Shown here: one piece after another, positions 35,501-45,782 of the stretch | Numbering within the stretch: position 1 is the first letter of the stretch | How the letters are laid out: each line of letters starts with the position of its first letter | From: Thelephora terrestris | Taxonomy: Eukaryota; Basidiomycota; Agaricomycetes; Thelephorales; Thelephoraceae | Assembly: GCA_015956445.1 (NCBI GenBank) | Contig: WIUZ02000020.1 | Coordinates: 1 to 64,000 of the forward strand | DNA length: 64,000 nt | Direction of reading: 5' to 3' | The notes under the pieces: generated by a model | Database searches by the model: none | Seen by the model: the letters and a program-made list of their open reading frames with translations, nothing else | What the model was told of the DNA's origin: nothing | Made by a program: the position numbers and the translations under genes

Positions 35501-35846
35501 CGATTGCCTGATACAAGGCCCAAGCGTCCTCTTCGGACTTGTGTTTTGCCTGGATGTCAGGGCTTAGCCTCAGGAATATATTTCCGAGGGCTTTGGAATT
35601 GTTTTCCTCCCACGCTTCGAGCGCGTCTTCGTCAATGTCTTCACCGCCCTCCTGTGCCGGAATTTCTTCAGCATCATCGGTGGCAGGGACGGCTGCTACA
35701 TATGGTCGTACTGTTTTGGTGGGCTTTCCCTTCTTCATCAGTCTCCACTGTCCTTGTGCCATCAAGAAGCTTCTGACGGCAGGGGCCCATCGCTGATAGT
35801 TGGGACCTTCAAGGACGGGGACGAGAGAGGTAAGCTGAGACGACAT
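32527..35846 (-). CDS. Copia gag, protease and integrase region
   Basis: Fossil coding region in two adjoining frames (35846-35064 and 35003 to the Gypsy junction). The first is a UBN2-type gag (MSSQLTSLVPVLEGPNYQRW onward) ending in a Gln/Gly-rich stretch. The second has an aspartic protease DSGASRH, a gag-pre-integrase HHCC region (HRRLAHPS ... CTGC), and the integrase core with SDAGGEY and QQNGRAER. It is followed by an acidic Ser/Pro-rich linker that is cut by the Gypsy insertion. Confidence 0.9.
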
Positions 35847-36240
35847 GTTTCTTTGGTTTTTGGGGGGTGGAAGTGCCTACGCCCAAAAATAAGAGTCATC
35901 AGTTAATGAACGCTTCTATGCCAAATGCAATGAAAGAGGGAAGAATTAGCCTTTCCCTTTTAAGGATTACTTTAGTGAGAGGTTTATTGCATGTTGCCTC
36001 AGTCCACACCGTCGGCAGATGTTAATGGACTACCCTCCCCTTATGGGGTCTACGAATGTGTGTTGTGCTCAGCTTAGCCAATCACTGTTTCATCCCCTTT
36101 TGGGGTTTTGACTTTTTGTTCTAAGTCCCCTTCCTGCGCAGTGGATAGCGCAGTGGCAGCCACAGAGGGCGCACTAAGGTAAGATTAGAGCCTGTTCACA
36201 GCGCAGCCACAGAGGCGCAGCTTGGAACACAGGGCGTAGC

Positions 36241-36254
36241 CCGGGCTCATAACC
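36241..36254 (-). promoter_or_regulatory. Copia primer-binding site for half-tRNA-iMet
   Basis: Directly next to the 5' LTR the plus strand reads CCGGGCTCATAACC, identical over 12 bases to the anticodon arm of fungal initiator tRNA-Met (GGGCUCAUAACC). The minus-strand RNA is therefore complementary to the anticodon loop rather than to a tRNA 3' end. Half-tRNA priming of this type is known from Drosophila copia and yeast Ty5. Confidence 0.75.
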
Positions 36255-36467
36255 TGTTGAGCAGGTAGAGTATATTCTATACTACTACATGGCGTACTCT
36301 AATTCTTACCTGAGAGGGGAAGATATAGTAGTGCAAGTGGGAGAGAGAGAGAGAGAAGTGATTGATTGATCTATGGACACATGAGGGGTATATATACTAT
36401 CTACTCTATTAACGTCACATCTATACAGTGTGACTGATGCATGGTCTGTGCAGCGGCTTAAGGCACG
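36255..36467 (-). repeat. Copia 5' LTR, first part
   Basis: 213 bp matching 16689-16901 with about two substitutions. It is continued at 38785-38924; the two parts sum to 353 bp, exactly the length of the other LTR. Confidence 0.92.
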
Positions 36468-36487
36468 TGTCAGGGTTGTGGGCCTGC

Positions 36488-37111
36488 TTACTGTTTGTGG
36501 GGTGCTAGAGGATTAGCGGATGGGTGAGGGGTATCGGGTCTGGTTTTGAAGGGGGTCCCGGGTGTGGAGACGAGGGGAGGAGGGATATCGAGAGAGAGAG
36601 GTGACTCGGTGTGATAAGGGTGAACGGGCGAGTGATAGTCTTGGCAGAACTGGCTGAGTTGCTGCACAAACGGTTCGAAGTCTTGGTCGCTAAGACGTTC
36701 GAAATTGACGAGATATTCTATAACAGAATAAGGTAATTCAGTTGGGATTTCCCACCAAAGAACGATAATAGCAGGGGAATGGGTATGGATATTAGTCGTG
36801 AGATGAATACGTGGAGAAGGGAAGTAAAAGGCCAGACTGATACTGAAGTAGACGGTTGCTAGGACACTCTCAGTAAGATCTGAATTCCAAAGGAATTGAT
36901 GATCCGCCCCTAGTAGAAAGGGAGGAGTAGTGACTCCGGCGTCGAGAGCTGCAAAGGGTCGGTAGTAAGGGAAATGAGTAAGTAAACCGGCTGTTCGGTT
37001 TACTTGAAGACTTCTGATGAGTTTATACTCCCAGATAGATCTTCTAGCGTCAGGGACGACTGGTCGCTGGACTGGGCTGTTAGAGGGGAAAGGGTTAGGG
37101 GCACTGAACAT
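36488..37111 (-). CDS. Open frame in the LTR-like unit, function unknown
   Basis: Minus-strand open frame of 207 codons starting MFSAPNPFPSNSPVQRP. It has a mid-region with aromatic and hydrophobic residues (VYFSISLAFYFPSPRIHL) and a Pro/Ser/Thr-rich C-terminus. A TATA box (TATATAAAG read on the minus strand, about 37255-37263) lies about 150 bases upstream of its start. I do not recognise it. Confidence 0.4.
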   Translation of the reverse strand: MFSAPNPFPSNSPVQRPVVPDARRSIWEYKLIRSLQVNRTAGLLTHFPYYRPFAALDAGVTTPPFLLGADHQFLWNSDLTESVLATVYFSISLAFYFPSPRIHLTTNIHTHSPAIIVLWWEIPTELPYSVIEYLVNFERLSDQDFEPFVQQLSQFCQDYHSPVHPYHTESPLSLDIPPPLVSTPGTPFKTRPDTPHPSANPLAPHKQ

Positions 37112-37767
37112 ACACTGGCAGGAGGATTCCTGCTGAAATGAGTTAGAAAAGGTAAGGCGTGAGGAGAATTCCTCAGCTTACTTTTATTCAGGTTGTGGGT
37201 AAAGGAGTACAGAAGAGATTGAGAATGGGGAAAAGAAAGGAGCGAACGCTCTTCTTTATATACCCAATCCTCTACAGGAGTCATTACTTTACAACGAGCC
37301 AAACAGGAATCAACATGGTCTGTGCGTAGTTTAGGGTAGGTTGGACGAGTCAGGGGAGTGGGACTTTGGAACGGCAAATGACGAAATGAAATAGGGGAAC
37401 AATAGTAAAGGAGTCATTAGAAGCATAATGGGGATTTCTCGTGATTGATGGTGGTAATAGAAGACTGGTGGGGATTTCTCACGATTGATGGGGACTTCTC
37501 CGGTTTCACAGTAGCAGTAGAAGGCGGATAGGGATTTCCCATGATCGACGGGGATTTCTCTGAATTGATGGGATCGCGATTGGGGCTGAGGGTTCGTTTA
37601 TCCTAATGGGGACGTTAATGGATAATAGGTTATTGTTTTCCCCTTTTGGTTTTCTTTGAGTCAGGGTGTATTTAAGTCAGGGGGATTAATGATCGTTCCC
37701 CTCATCGTCTCTTTTCCACTCCCACAAGTACCATTACCACCCTCCTCTCCAAACATCTACCACTACT

Positions 37768-38508
37768 ATGTCTGCCTTTGTTGCCAACAACGCCGTACTC
37801 GACGCTGCTGCCACCCCTTTTACTCCCTCCTTCGGGACGGATGCTCCCTACAACGTGGAGCAACATTTATATGACTCCCCTGCCAACATCGCTCATGACA
37901 ACCAAGTCGCCATCAGCTTCCTCACCGCCCACAACGCCCCCGCTGAGTTCTGGGAACAAGCTGGGTACGAGGACCCTAGGCTTTCTAGGCCTCGGGTTCA
38001 GGCTGGTCACCCTGGAGCCGTCCTTTTGTTGGACGCCATGGAGAGGGAGAGGGAAGATAGGATTGCGAAGCTGGAGAAACGTGTGGACCTCATGTACATC
38101 ATCATGAACAGCTTGAATGATGACTTCTCTCACTTTGCTTTGGAACATTGGGGACCTTTCCAGGCATCTCTCTTCCGATATTTCGGACACCAGTGCCATG
38201 GGGCTTATTGCACCGACCCCCCTTGCAAGTCCCCAGTCGTCCCTTCGCCACCGCCAGGATCAGGGCGTTCCTCTCCCTCCATCCCCTCCTCCCTGGAGTC
38301 CTGCCCCAGTTCACCAGATGGTGGAGAGGTCCCAGAAGAAGAAGAACCGCAAGAGTCCGATGACTCGTTCTGGTCAACGTTGTCGTCCCTCCGACAAGTC
38401 ACGTCAGGTTCGGATGAAGTTGAAGGTGGAAGTGGCGGGTCTCCAAGACCGGTATGGGTTCACATTAGTGAGCGCAGCCTTGTCGGACGTGAAGCGGGAA
38501 ATGCATGA
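37768..38508 (+). CDS. Open frame in the LTR-like unit, acidic protein, function unknown
   Basis: Starts at ATG 37768 (MSAFVANNAVLDAAATPFT). The first 130 codons look helical, with a short coiled-coil-like EREREDRIAKLEKRV stretch. This is followed by a Ser/Pro-rich acidic tail. There is a TATA-like region upstream (TATTTAAG near 37668). An overlapping frame ends in a cysteine-rich segment (CRECW ... CPQS ... CPMAQNCAC). It opposes the minus-strand frame at 36488-37111, so the unit has a divergent layout. No family was recognised. Confidence 0.5.
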   Translation: MSAFVANNAVLDAAATPFTPSFGTDAPYNVEQHLYDSPANIAHDNQVAISFLTAHNAPAEFWEQAGYEDPRLSRPRVQAGHPGAVLLLDAMEREREDRIAKLEKRVDLMYIIMNSLNDDFSHFALEHWGPFQASLFRYFGHQCHGAYCTDPPCKSPVVPSPPPGSGRSSPSIPSSLESCPSSPDGGEVPEEEEPQESDDSFWSTLSSLRQVTSGSDEVEGGSGGSPRPVWVHISERSLVGREAGNA

Positions 38509-38784
38509 TAGCCTGTATCATGACGTGTTGGGGTGTAGGGAGTGTTGGCAGGATCCGGTAACTCGGGACTATTCGTATTGTCCTCAGAGTGTACACAACC
38601 CTCACCACTTTGCTCATCGTTGTCCGATGGCTCAGAATTGCGCTTGTGACGTAGATCCTTTCGTTCTTGTCTGAACTTGTAGTCTTTGTTAGTCCTTTTT
38701 GTACTATTATTACTGCGAATACGACCAATGTCTTGAACTATTTGTGTGATTTTGGCTACTATGTCACGCGTTCGTGACAGCACG

Positions 38785-38924
38785 CGCGCGTCATACCGAT
38801 CGATCGGGTCACTGATGTGACTCCGTCCCTTCGGGTCGCTTATTCAGCGCTCTCCGGCATCGGTTCTCGCACGAAGCGGTGGAGCCGGTTGACCCGTTGC
38901 CGGGCACAGACCTTCAGTTCAACA
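38785..38924 (-). repeat. Copia 5' LTR, second part
   Basis: 140 bp matching 16902-17041, ending TTCAACA next to the target duplication CTGAC (38925-38929). Confidence 0.92.
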
Positions 38925-38929
38925 CTGAC

Positions 38930-39625
38930 GATTCGTTTGGGACAGGTCGAACAGAAAGAGAGTTGCCCAATGTCCGAAGTAAGAAGGCGGGCATAACAAA
39001 ACAGAACCCATCCCTTCATTCACCGTCCCTGCACTTGACAGCAGCTTAGAGCCACTGGCAGTACCGGTTGAGTGAAGGCGACACCGAGACCGGCGGAAGA
39101 TCACTGAATCTGCAAAGCCAGCTTGAAGGTTGGGTGGGAAACAACAATACCTAACCTTTAGGGTATCCGAAACCAGGCGAGGCGCCTCGCTCACCTCCAC
39201 ACTTGTGTGCAGAGGTGCAGAGAAGGACTGCTCAACAATTTTGGAGCAGCCCAGATGTAAAGTCGAGCGCACAAATGGGTGCATGCTTCCCTTTGAAACC
39301 CTGAATTCAGTCGAGGAGAAATTGTGCAACACAGAGCACGTGAGTCCACACCTCAACTGAGTAGAAGCTGAATAAACACATTCAATCACTCCTCCGATGA
39401 AGCTTGTGCGTTCTTGTGCTTCACCCAGGGTCCTGAGCTTATCTGGTACGTCTGCACTGAGCCCAAGATGGTCACGTGAAGTTGAACTGCCGATCTCGGC
39501 GGACATCACGGCAATCAGAAACCGCGTCGCGTCGGACTTCGGGAAGTGTCTAATGAGCCGATCAATAAAATGGTACGATCGCGAAAGACCTTCCGCTTCA
39601 ACTCCTCTTCTCTGTACCGTCTACC
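38930..39625 (+). promoter_or_regulatory. Upstream region of erg4
   Basis: About 700 bases between the Copia target site and the erg4 ATG. It should hold the erg4 promoter and 5' UTR. No TATA box or other clear motif was recognised. The Copia insertion lies about 700 bases upstream of the start codon, so it may have replaced distal control sequence. Confidence 0.45.
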
Positions 39626-41533
39626 ATGAGCACGTCCAACAACGTGCGTCAACGGACGACAAAGTCCACTGAAAAAGAAGACTTCGTCAAAATCACCAAC
39701 GAAGGCGAGAAGAGGGACAAGGAACTCGATAAACATGACACGTATGTTTGAGGGTTCTCCGCGTTCTTTTCGTCAACTTATAGCGTGTTTGAGTTATGAA
39801 TTTGGTGGTCCATGGGGTGTACTTGCCATCATGACCGGCTTTCCTGTGCTCATGTACTACCTCTGGGCTTGTCTCTGGTTCTACGACGGCAGGCTTGTCT
39901 ATCCCCACAGTTTGGCCGAGGCGAAGCCCCTGCTGCTCGAAATCTGGGGCCACGTCAAAACAGTACGCGTTGAAAAGATTTCATCTATTGCAGCACCCTC
40001 TGACCTTTCATATAGGATGCCTCGTCGAACTGGTATGCTTGGAAGGTGTACACCGGATTCATGATTCATCAACTTTTCCTCGCCCACATCATGCCATGGG
40101 GATACCAACAAGAGGGGCTTCCGGTGCCCTCTCTCGGCTACAAGACCCTGATGTACAATTGCAATGCCCTTGTATGCGTGTACACCACGCTCGTTACCGC
40201 TGCTGGCTTGCACTACTTCGACATCTTTCGCCTAACGAGCATCATCGACAACTTTGGTCACCTTATGACTGTCGCTATGTTCTGGGGTTGGTTCGTTTCA
40301 TTCTTCATGTACTTTGCTACCGTCATTGCCGGTGAACCCATGCGTATGTCCGGGAATTTCATCTACGACCTTTTCATGGGTGCTTGTTTGAACCCTCGCA
40401 TCGGAAACGTCGACTTGAAGATGTGGGCCGAGGTTCGCATCCCTTGGCACATTGTCTTCTTCCTTTCCGTCTCCGGCTGCCTCAAACAATACGAGACTTA
40501 CGGCTATGTCACTCCTGTACGCATCCCTACGATCAGCCCAAGCAGTTCCTACTCATCTCTGATCTAGAACATGGCTTTCATGACCCTTGCAACATGGCTC
40601 TATCTAAATGCTTGGTGAGAATTCCAAAGTCTTGCTCCTGAACTACCTCGCTAAACCCGCACCAGCTGCAAGGGTGAGGAATGCATTCCCCAGACCTGGG
40701 ATATTTACCACGAGAAGTGGGGCTTCTTGGTCATCTTTTGGAATTTCGCGGGAGTTCCTTTCGTAAGTCGTTCTGCCATCCTCCTCTTCGATTGATCCTG
40801 AAGCTCTCCATCCAGTCCTATGTCTACTCTGTCGTATACATGGCTTCACACGATCCATCCAAATACCAGTTCTCGACTTCTACCTACGTTATTATGTTCA
40901 CTACCCTCTTGACCGCCTACTACGTGTACGTCTTTCGCATCCGCATCTCCCTTCGTTTTAACAGCTCTGGTCCAGGTGGGATACTTCAATGTCCCAAAAG
41001 AGTAGATTCAAGATGCAGACCCAGGGCGTCTTCAACTACCGCAAGACATTCCCTCAACTCCCATGGGGTGTCATCAAGAACCCTACCTTTGTCCAAACCG
41101 CTCATGGGTAACTACCCTTCTTCTCTCGCCCGTGACCGTAACTAAAGGGAACGTATTCAGAAACCGCCTTTTGACGTGCGGATGGTGGAAGTACTCTCGC
41201 AAACCGGTAAGTTATGCTTTGCAACACGCGCGCGTCGCGCTCAATTTACAATTAACGTCACCAGAACTACGTTGCCGACTGGACTATGAGCTTCCTCTGG
41301 GGTGCTATCGTCGGCACCGCCACTCCTATCCCTTACTTCTATAGCGTCTTCTTCATCACCGTTCTTATCCACCGGTGCGGACGTGACTTTGAGAGGTAAG
41401 AGCTGGTCTGTGTCCCTTGTCGTTGATGTTGATTGTAATGCCGACTCTCCGCAGGTGCTCCAAGAAGTATGGAAAAGATTGGGATGAGTACTGTTCTATC
41501 GTCAAGTACAAGTTTATCCCTGGTATCTACTAG
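39626..41533 (+). CDS. erg4: Delta(24(24(1)))-sterol reductase, ergosterol pathway
   Basis: Last step of ergosterol synthesis: NADPH-dependent reduction of the C-24(28) double bond, in the ER membrane. The ATG at 39626 opens a hydrophilic N-terminus ([19 protein letters not shown]). After a 51-base intron come [24 protein letters not shown], the classical ERG4/ERG24-family entry, then many membrane helices ([45 protein letters not shown]) and a C-terminal [15 protein letters not shown], then [22 protein letters not shown]. The tail ends [10 protein letters not shown], as is usual for this family. Eight or so short introns with GT-AG ends keep the phase throughout (for example 39742-39792, 39963-40015 and 40517-40567). 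The related C-14 reductase ERG24 is the main alternative, but GPWG near the N-terminus and the conserved NPRIG favour ERG4. The gene looks intact. Confidence 0.93.
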
Positions 41534-41710
41534 GATGACCATACCCCATCATAGAATCGACTATCATGCACTCGTTTTACTCTCCTATAGAGTAACTTCA
41601 AAGTAATCCCAAAATACCCTTCCGTTTTGTTGCGCGTAGTATACGGCGCGAAGCGGGGATGTCCACACCATGTGTTCCAGAGAGAAAAAAATGGCGATCG
41701 TTCCCGAACC

Positions 41711-44700
41711 TCAAGATAAATGATGAGTCAACTTCAGCAACATCTCTTCTATCCTCTTCTGCCTCTCTTCCATCATCTCCAAACGCCTGCTTATGCCAGT
41801 TTCGCCACCTTCGTTTTCCTCTTCCTCGAGAACCTGTGCGGCGGTTTCGGAAACACTTAAAGTTGAGGGGTTGATTGGATCTGGGCTCCTAGAGAAGTGG
41901 TCCCCCTCATCTGATCTGCCAGGAGAACTAGACGGCTGCCCGGGGTCTTGGGACTGCCACCGAGCCAGGGCTGAGGTCGCCGGAGATGACTCTGTGAGTA
42001 TGCCGCCGCGACGCCTTGGACCGACCGAAACTAATCTCCGTCGAGATGCAGGACCGTAACTGAGGAGGTTCGGGGGTCTCATCGAATTCTGATAATCCTC
42101 TTGATGATCATCTGAGACTGCCTCCTCTTCTACGACAATGGGCTGGAACAGCAAGGCGAGCGGACTGGGGGAGGAGTTTGCGGGATTGACCAGAGAGTTC
42201 AACCTTGGCCTCATTTGTTGAAATTGGCGTGTAGCCCCTCTTAGGGGGACATCTGACATCGTCGATGGGGATTGCAAGCGCACGCTCCCGCGGTCTCCGC
42301 CGGTTGACTGAGGTATAGGTTCCGGCTGGGCGGGGTCAGCAGGTTTGGATTGGGTAGGCTCTCGTTCAGGGGGAGAAATCGAAAGGGTGGGGGCAGGCGG
42401 CGAAGACACTTTTGGTTTGTCAGGTGTGTCGGACATCTGCCCATAGGAGTATTGAGACAATCGCCGTTGTCGAGCAGCATGACTTGGAGGCAGAAGGGTC
42501 CTGTCAATGAACGTTCCCGCTCCATGATCCTCGTCGATCTCGAAAATCTACACCGATTTTTCAATACCTGCGACTAGTGTTGCGATGGAGGCTCAGCGTA
42601 CCGCATCGATATCTGCGTCGACCCCTGCCAATCCTTCGAATATGGCTGGAGGAACGTCAACTACGGCACACCTTCGTCGAAAGCAAGCTTACTGATGCGC
42701 TTCAACCGTCTGGGGAGAGTGTCAAATACCTTCTCTGCAGCAGAAGCGATCGTCTCATAGAAAGTGTTTGACCCAGAGCTTTTAGCTTGTCTTTCATACC
42801 AGGCAATGCAAAGCAAGATCGGGAAACTCGTTGCTCTAGGTAAAGGTTCAGGTAAGTGGGAGGGGCTACCGTTTCACTGACCTGACCTACCTGATCATAA
42901 AAACGTTGATCTATAACACGTAAATTTATCTGTCAGCTGGCCTGAGTTGAATGTAGGGAAACGTGCCTTGTGGAACCAACGAGGGGATAAGATTCGGCTC
43001 GCCGGGAGCATGATACAGAGCGCCAACATATTAATCGGCGGTTGATAAGAGAACAAGAAATCCGCTTTGACACTACATTGGTCGTGAAACGTGAGCAAAT
43101 GCTCCCTTGTAAGTTTTCTCACCCACCCCTCAATGGTAGAAACAGCTTTCCGGAACATGGCCTAAACAATCGTGAGTGATCGGCGACGGAGGGAAAACCG
43201 ATGGATTACGGAAATACCTCGGCGGCAGCATCCTCATTGATCGTCGCAAACGTGTTCGTTAAGATCTAGAGGGAAAAATCGGAATATAGTAATCTAAGGC
43301 TAAACGGCAGGTAGATCAGGTGCTTACGGAAACCAAGACTGTACGAAAGTCAGTCTTGATTCAGAGAACGAGTGCGAGGTAAACGCACCGGTCAAGAGCA
43401 GTGTGTTACTGAGGCATGCATATGTCACCATCATGATTGGGCCCAGGTAGTGGTGAAATTCGGCTGTGGGGTGTGAAATCCTCAGCACTCTGCGCCGCGT
43501 CGGGCGAGACGGAGATAACTCACTCGATCTATCAAAGCCGGCTGCGTCCAGACCGAAGTATAGGTCGAGCATCCACCACGCAATCTGCCTAATGAAAAGC
43601 ATCAGCGAGCGGGCGGAGTATTGTCGGTAGATTTTACCCGATGCTGAAACTGTTTGATAGTGGTTTCACTTTCAGTACCAAATCTCGGTCGTACGCGTTC
43701 ACTTACTGTGCATGTGTCCTCGCAAGCCTGAAGCAAACAGTACGTCAACTGAACGATGGACCAGGGGGGAAAGAGTGCTCACGTCCAGAGAGCGTATAAA
43801 AACCCAGCGAAGCAAAACGCCGCAATGATCATCAGAACGACGAACTGAACGAGCATTGCTCGTAATGAGAGGACCATAAGGTTATTTCGCAGCGTCACGA
43901 AAGCAAGCCTGATTGTCACAATATTAGATAGCGCTACGAAATGAACGGATGCGCGATACCGAGGGAAGATGAACTACAAGGCCATATGAGCTGATTATTT
44001 CCGCAGAAAACAAATAAAATGACGTACACAGCTGATCACCGCGAGCAGATCAATGCCGGTGGCCATAGCCCATTTATCTACGACACATGAGATGATGCAT
44101 GGACGCATCGAGGGTTCTTACTGCGCGTATATACACCATACACTCTGAGTATGAGATAGGCCCAGTAGACGCTCACTAACGGGAGATGAGATTCGAGTTT
44201 GAGGGGGAAAATTGCATCGGTATAGGCCTACCAAAGGCTAAATCAAAGCCATTCTGCGAAGTCAATCAGAGTCGGAGCTGCAGTTAGGCGGATACCTACC
44301 CACGTTCCCTTGAAGAAGACTAGGTTCTGGGTTAGCCTGCGTACGAAGACAGGATATCAGCTTTATGCGCACCGCGGATGCCATGTTCCTGCATAGCGGC
44401 GATCCTCTCAAGCGTGAAGCCGGATGCATATATCATGAAGGTGAGCTCTGCCGCATTAAGCCTCTTGATGTTGTTACGTTCTATAGCGATAATGAAAAAG
44501 ACGAAGAGGATTAAGTAGCTGAGCGTATTTAGTTATGATCCCCGAGGTGAGAGGAGGTAAGTAGCCTACTTCAAGTATTCAAGAACCGAGCGGATTGCAG
44601 GAACTTTGAGGCGCTGTGGAAGGTCAGCAGCTGAACCCACGCACTTTCAGAACGGGCTGCCTTACGTAGTGATCCAACAGAGGTGCTTTGTGTGGGTCAT

Positions 44701-45352
44701 AGAAGTGAATTGGTGTTCTCTTGTATGTCTACGGAGGTGTAAGCCACACACGGGCTGACGCGCTGGAACTTACGTCTGAGATGAGAGAGTGACTGCCTCG
44801 TGCCTGGTAGACGCATCTGCCACTGTGATACAAGTAGGTGAGGTTCGATGCTCCTAGTTGAACGGCATACCTCCAGATGGCATCGATGACTTTCTGGCAC
44901 GGTGAGCTCTTGATGAAAAGCTTTGCTTTGCTGATGATAGCTAACTCGATGGCGTTCCCAACAGTTTCTTCAAGGTCATCATCTCGTTCTTGTCTCGCGT
45001 GCTCGAGGACATTCGGATCACATCCCATGTAGACGGGCCAATTTGTTGTGATCGCCAATGCAAGGTCGAGTAGGCTGTCCGCATATATTCGCATGGTTCG
45101 AATTGCCAATATCTCGCAGAAGGTTGCTCTAGAGCGAGACAATGGTATTGTCATGAGATTCTGGTCGCGGTAGAAGCGGACGCGGTTGAGTAGGAGACAG
45201 AACACGACGGATTTGTTGCCTTGTCTCTGGATGGCATTGTATTTCTCTTCGAGAGGGCGAACAAGGGTGTAAGTAAGATCGGGGGCGGTCAACTGTGCGG
45301 ACAATCAGACAACACGAGGAAACCACGAGGCAGCCTGTACGCACGGCTTCAT
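41711..45352 (-). CDS. yvc1: Yvc1-type vacuolar TRP cation channel
   Basis: A Ca2+-permeable channel of the fungal vacuole that releases calcium on osmotic stress. The N-terminal domain is in the large exon up to 45290 (LTYTLVRPLEEKYNAIQRQGNKSVVFCLLLNRVRFY, ATFCEILAIRTMRIYADSLLDLA, ETVGNAIELAIISKAKLFIKS). Small exons follow: YKRTPIHFYDPHKAPLLDHY, RLKVPAIRSVLEYL, then membrane helices (LSYLILFVFFIIAIE, VYWAYLILRVYGVYTR, LMVLSLRAMLVQFVVLMIIAAFCFAGFLYALWT), and the pore-side segment QIAWWMLDLYFGLDAAGFD with FHHYLGPIMMVTYACLSNTLLLTG. The last exon (41711-42460) is a Pro/Ser-rich cytosolic tail ending in a Glu-rich coiled-coil-like stretch. There are about ten introns. The first exon and true start are uncertain; 45352 is only the nearest ATG. 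It is divergent from mbp1. Confidence 0.88.
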
Positions 45353-45782
45353 AACTAAGAGGTGTGTCTGTGCAATGTTTAGTTATCGGGGCGATGAATC
45401 AGACGAATAGGTACCTATGAAATGCTAGAAGGAACCAAGATCAAGTAGACGCTCAGAGAGATAGAAGGGATAAGAGAATTACCACGACATCCTTGGGCGG
45501 GCGTCAGTCAAAAAAGAAACAAAGAACAAGCGGGATGAAACATACGGCTCTAATCATGTGGATGAGAGGCCAGACTGAGGTCGAGTTGATGTCTTCTGGG
45601 TGCAAAAGAGGTTGCATCTGCTCCATCTCTTCGTTTCCGAGGGTGTCCCCCATCGTGGTTGTCAGTTGCAAGGACGTCATCTGTACGCGAAGCCACTTCC
45701 GGTCAAGTGGCAACTCCCGGGTCAAGCGCGTCCGACACTCTCTTTCATCACACCGCGCACCCTACACTCAACGACGGCGACG

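Larger units (their letters stand above)
36468..38779 (-). mobile_element. LTR-like unit (TGTCAC family) inserted in the Copia LTR
   Basis: 2,312 bp with plus-strand start TGTCAGGGTTG and end GTTCGTGACA, and a perfect 5-bp duplication GCACG (36463-36467 and 38780-38784). The ends match the solo LTR at 11879-12554, and so does a TATA region, but this unit is over three times longer. It contains divergent open frames: minus-strand frames (36488-37111 and 37000-37377) and a plus-strand frame (37768-38508) with a further cysteine-rich frame to 38674. Between them, 37420-37570 repeats GGGGATTTCTC-like words. No internal LTR pair was found, so it is either a very large solo LTR with its own frames or a non-autonomous LTR-like element. 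Confidence 0.7.
16689..38924 (-). mobile_element. Ty1/Copia LTR retrotransposon carrying two nested elements
   Basis: A minus-strand Copia element with 353-bp LTRs that start TGTTGAGC and end TTCAACA on the plus strand, and a perfect 5-bp target duplication CTGAC (16684-16688 and 38925-38929). Parts in minus-strand order are the 5' LTR, a primer site, a UBN2-type gag, protease, integrase and RT-RNase H, then a polypurine tract and the 3' LTR. A Gypsy element (18672-32526) sits between integrase and RT, and an LTR-like unit (36468-38779) sits in the 5' LTR. Without these the element is about 6.05 kb. The two LTRs differ at only about two visible positions, so it inserted recently. It is broken by the insertions and has about one other apparent break. 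Confidence 0.93.

Noticed and set aside
36241-36254. Possible tRNA-Met gene remnant
   Set aside because: Only the anticodon arm is present, exactly next to an LTR; this is the primer-binding site.
38919-39509. Minus-strand frame of 196 codons upstream of erg4
   Set aside because: It starts inside the erg4 promoter, runs into the Copia LTR, and shows no motif.
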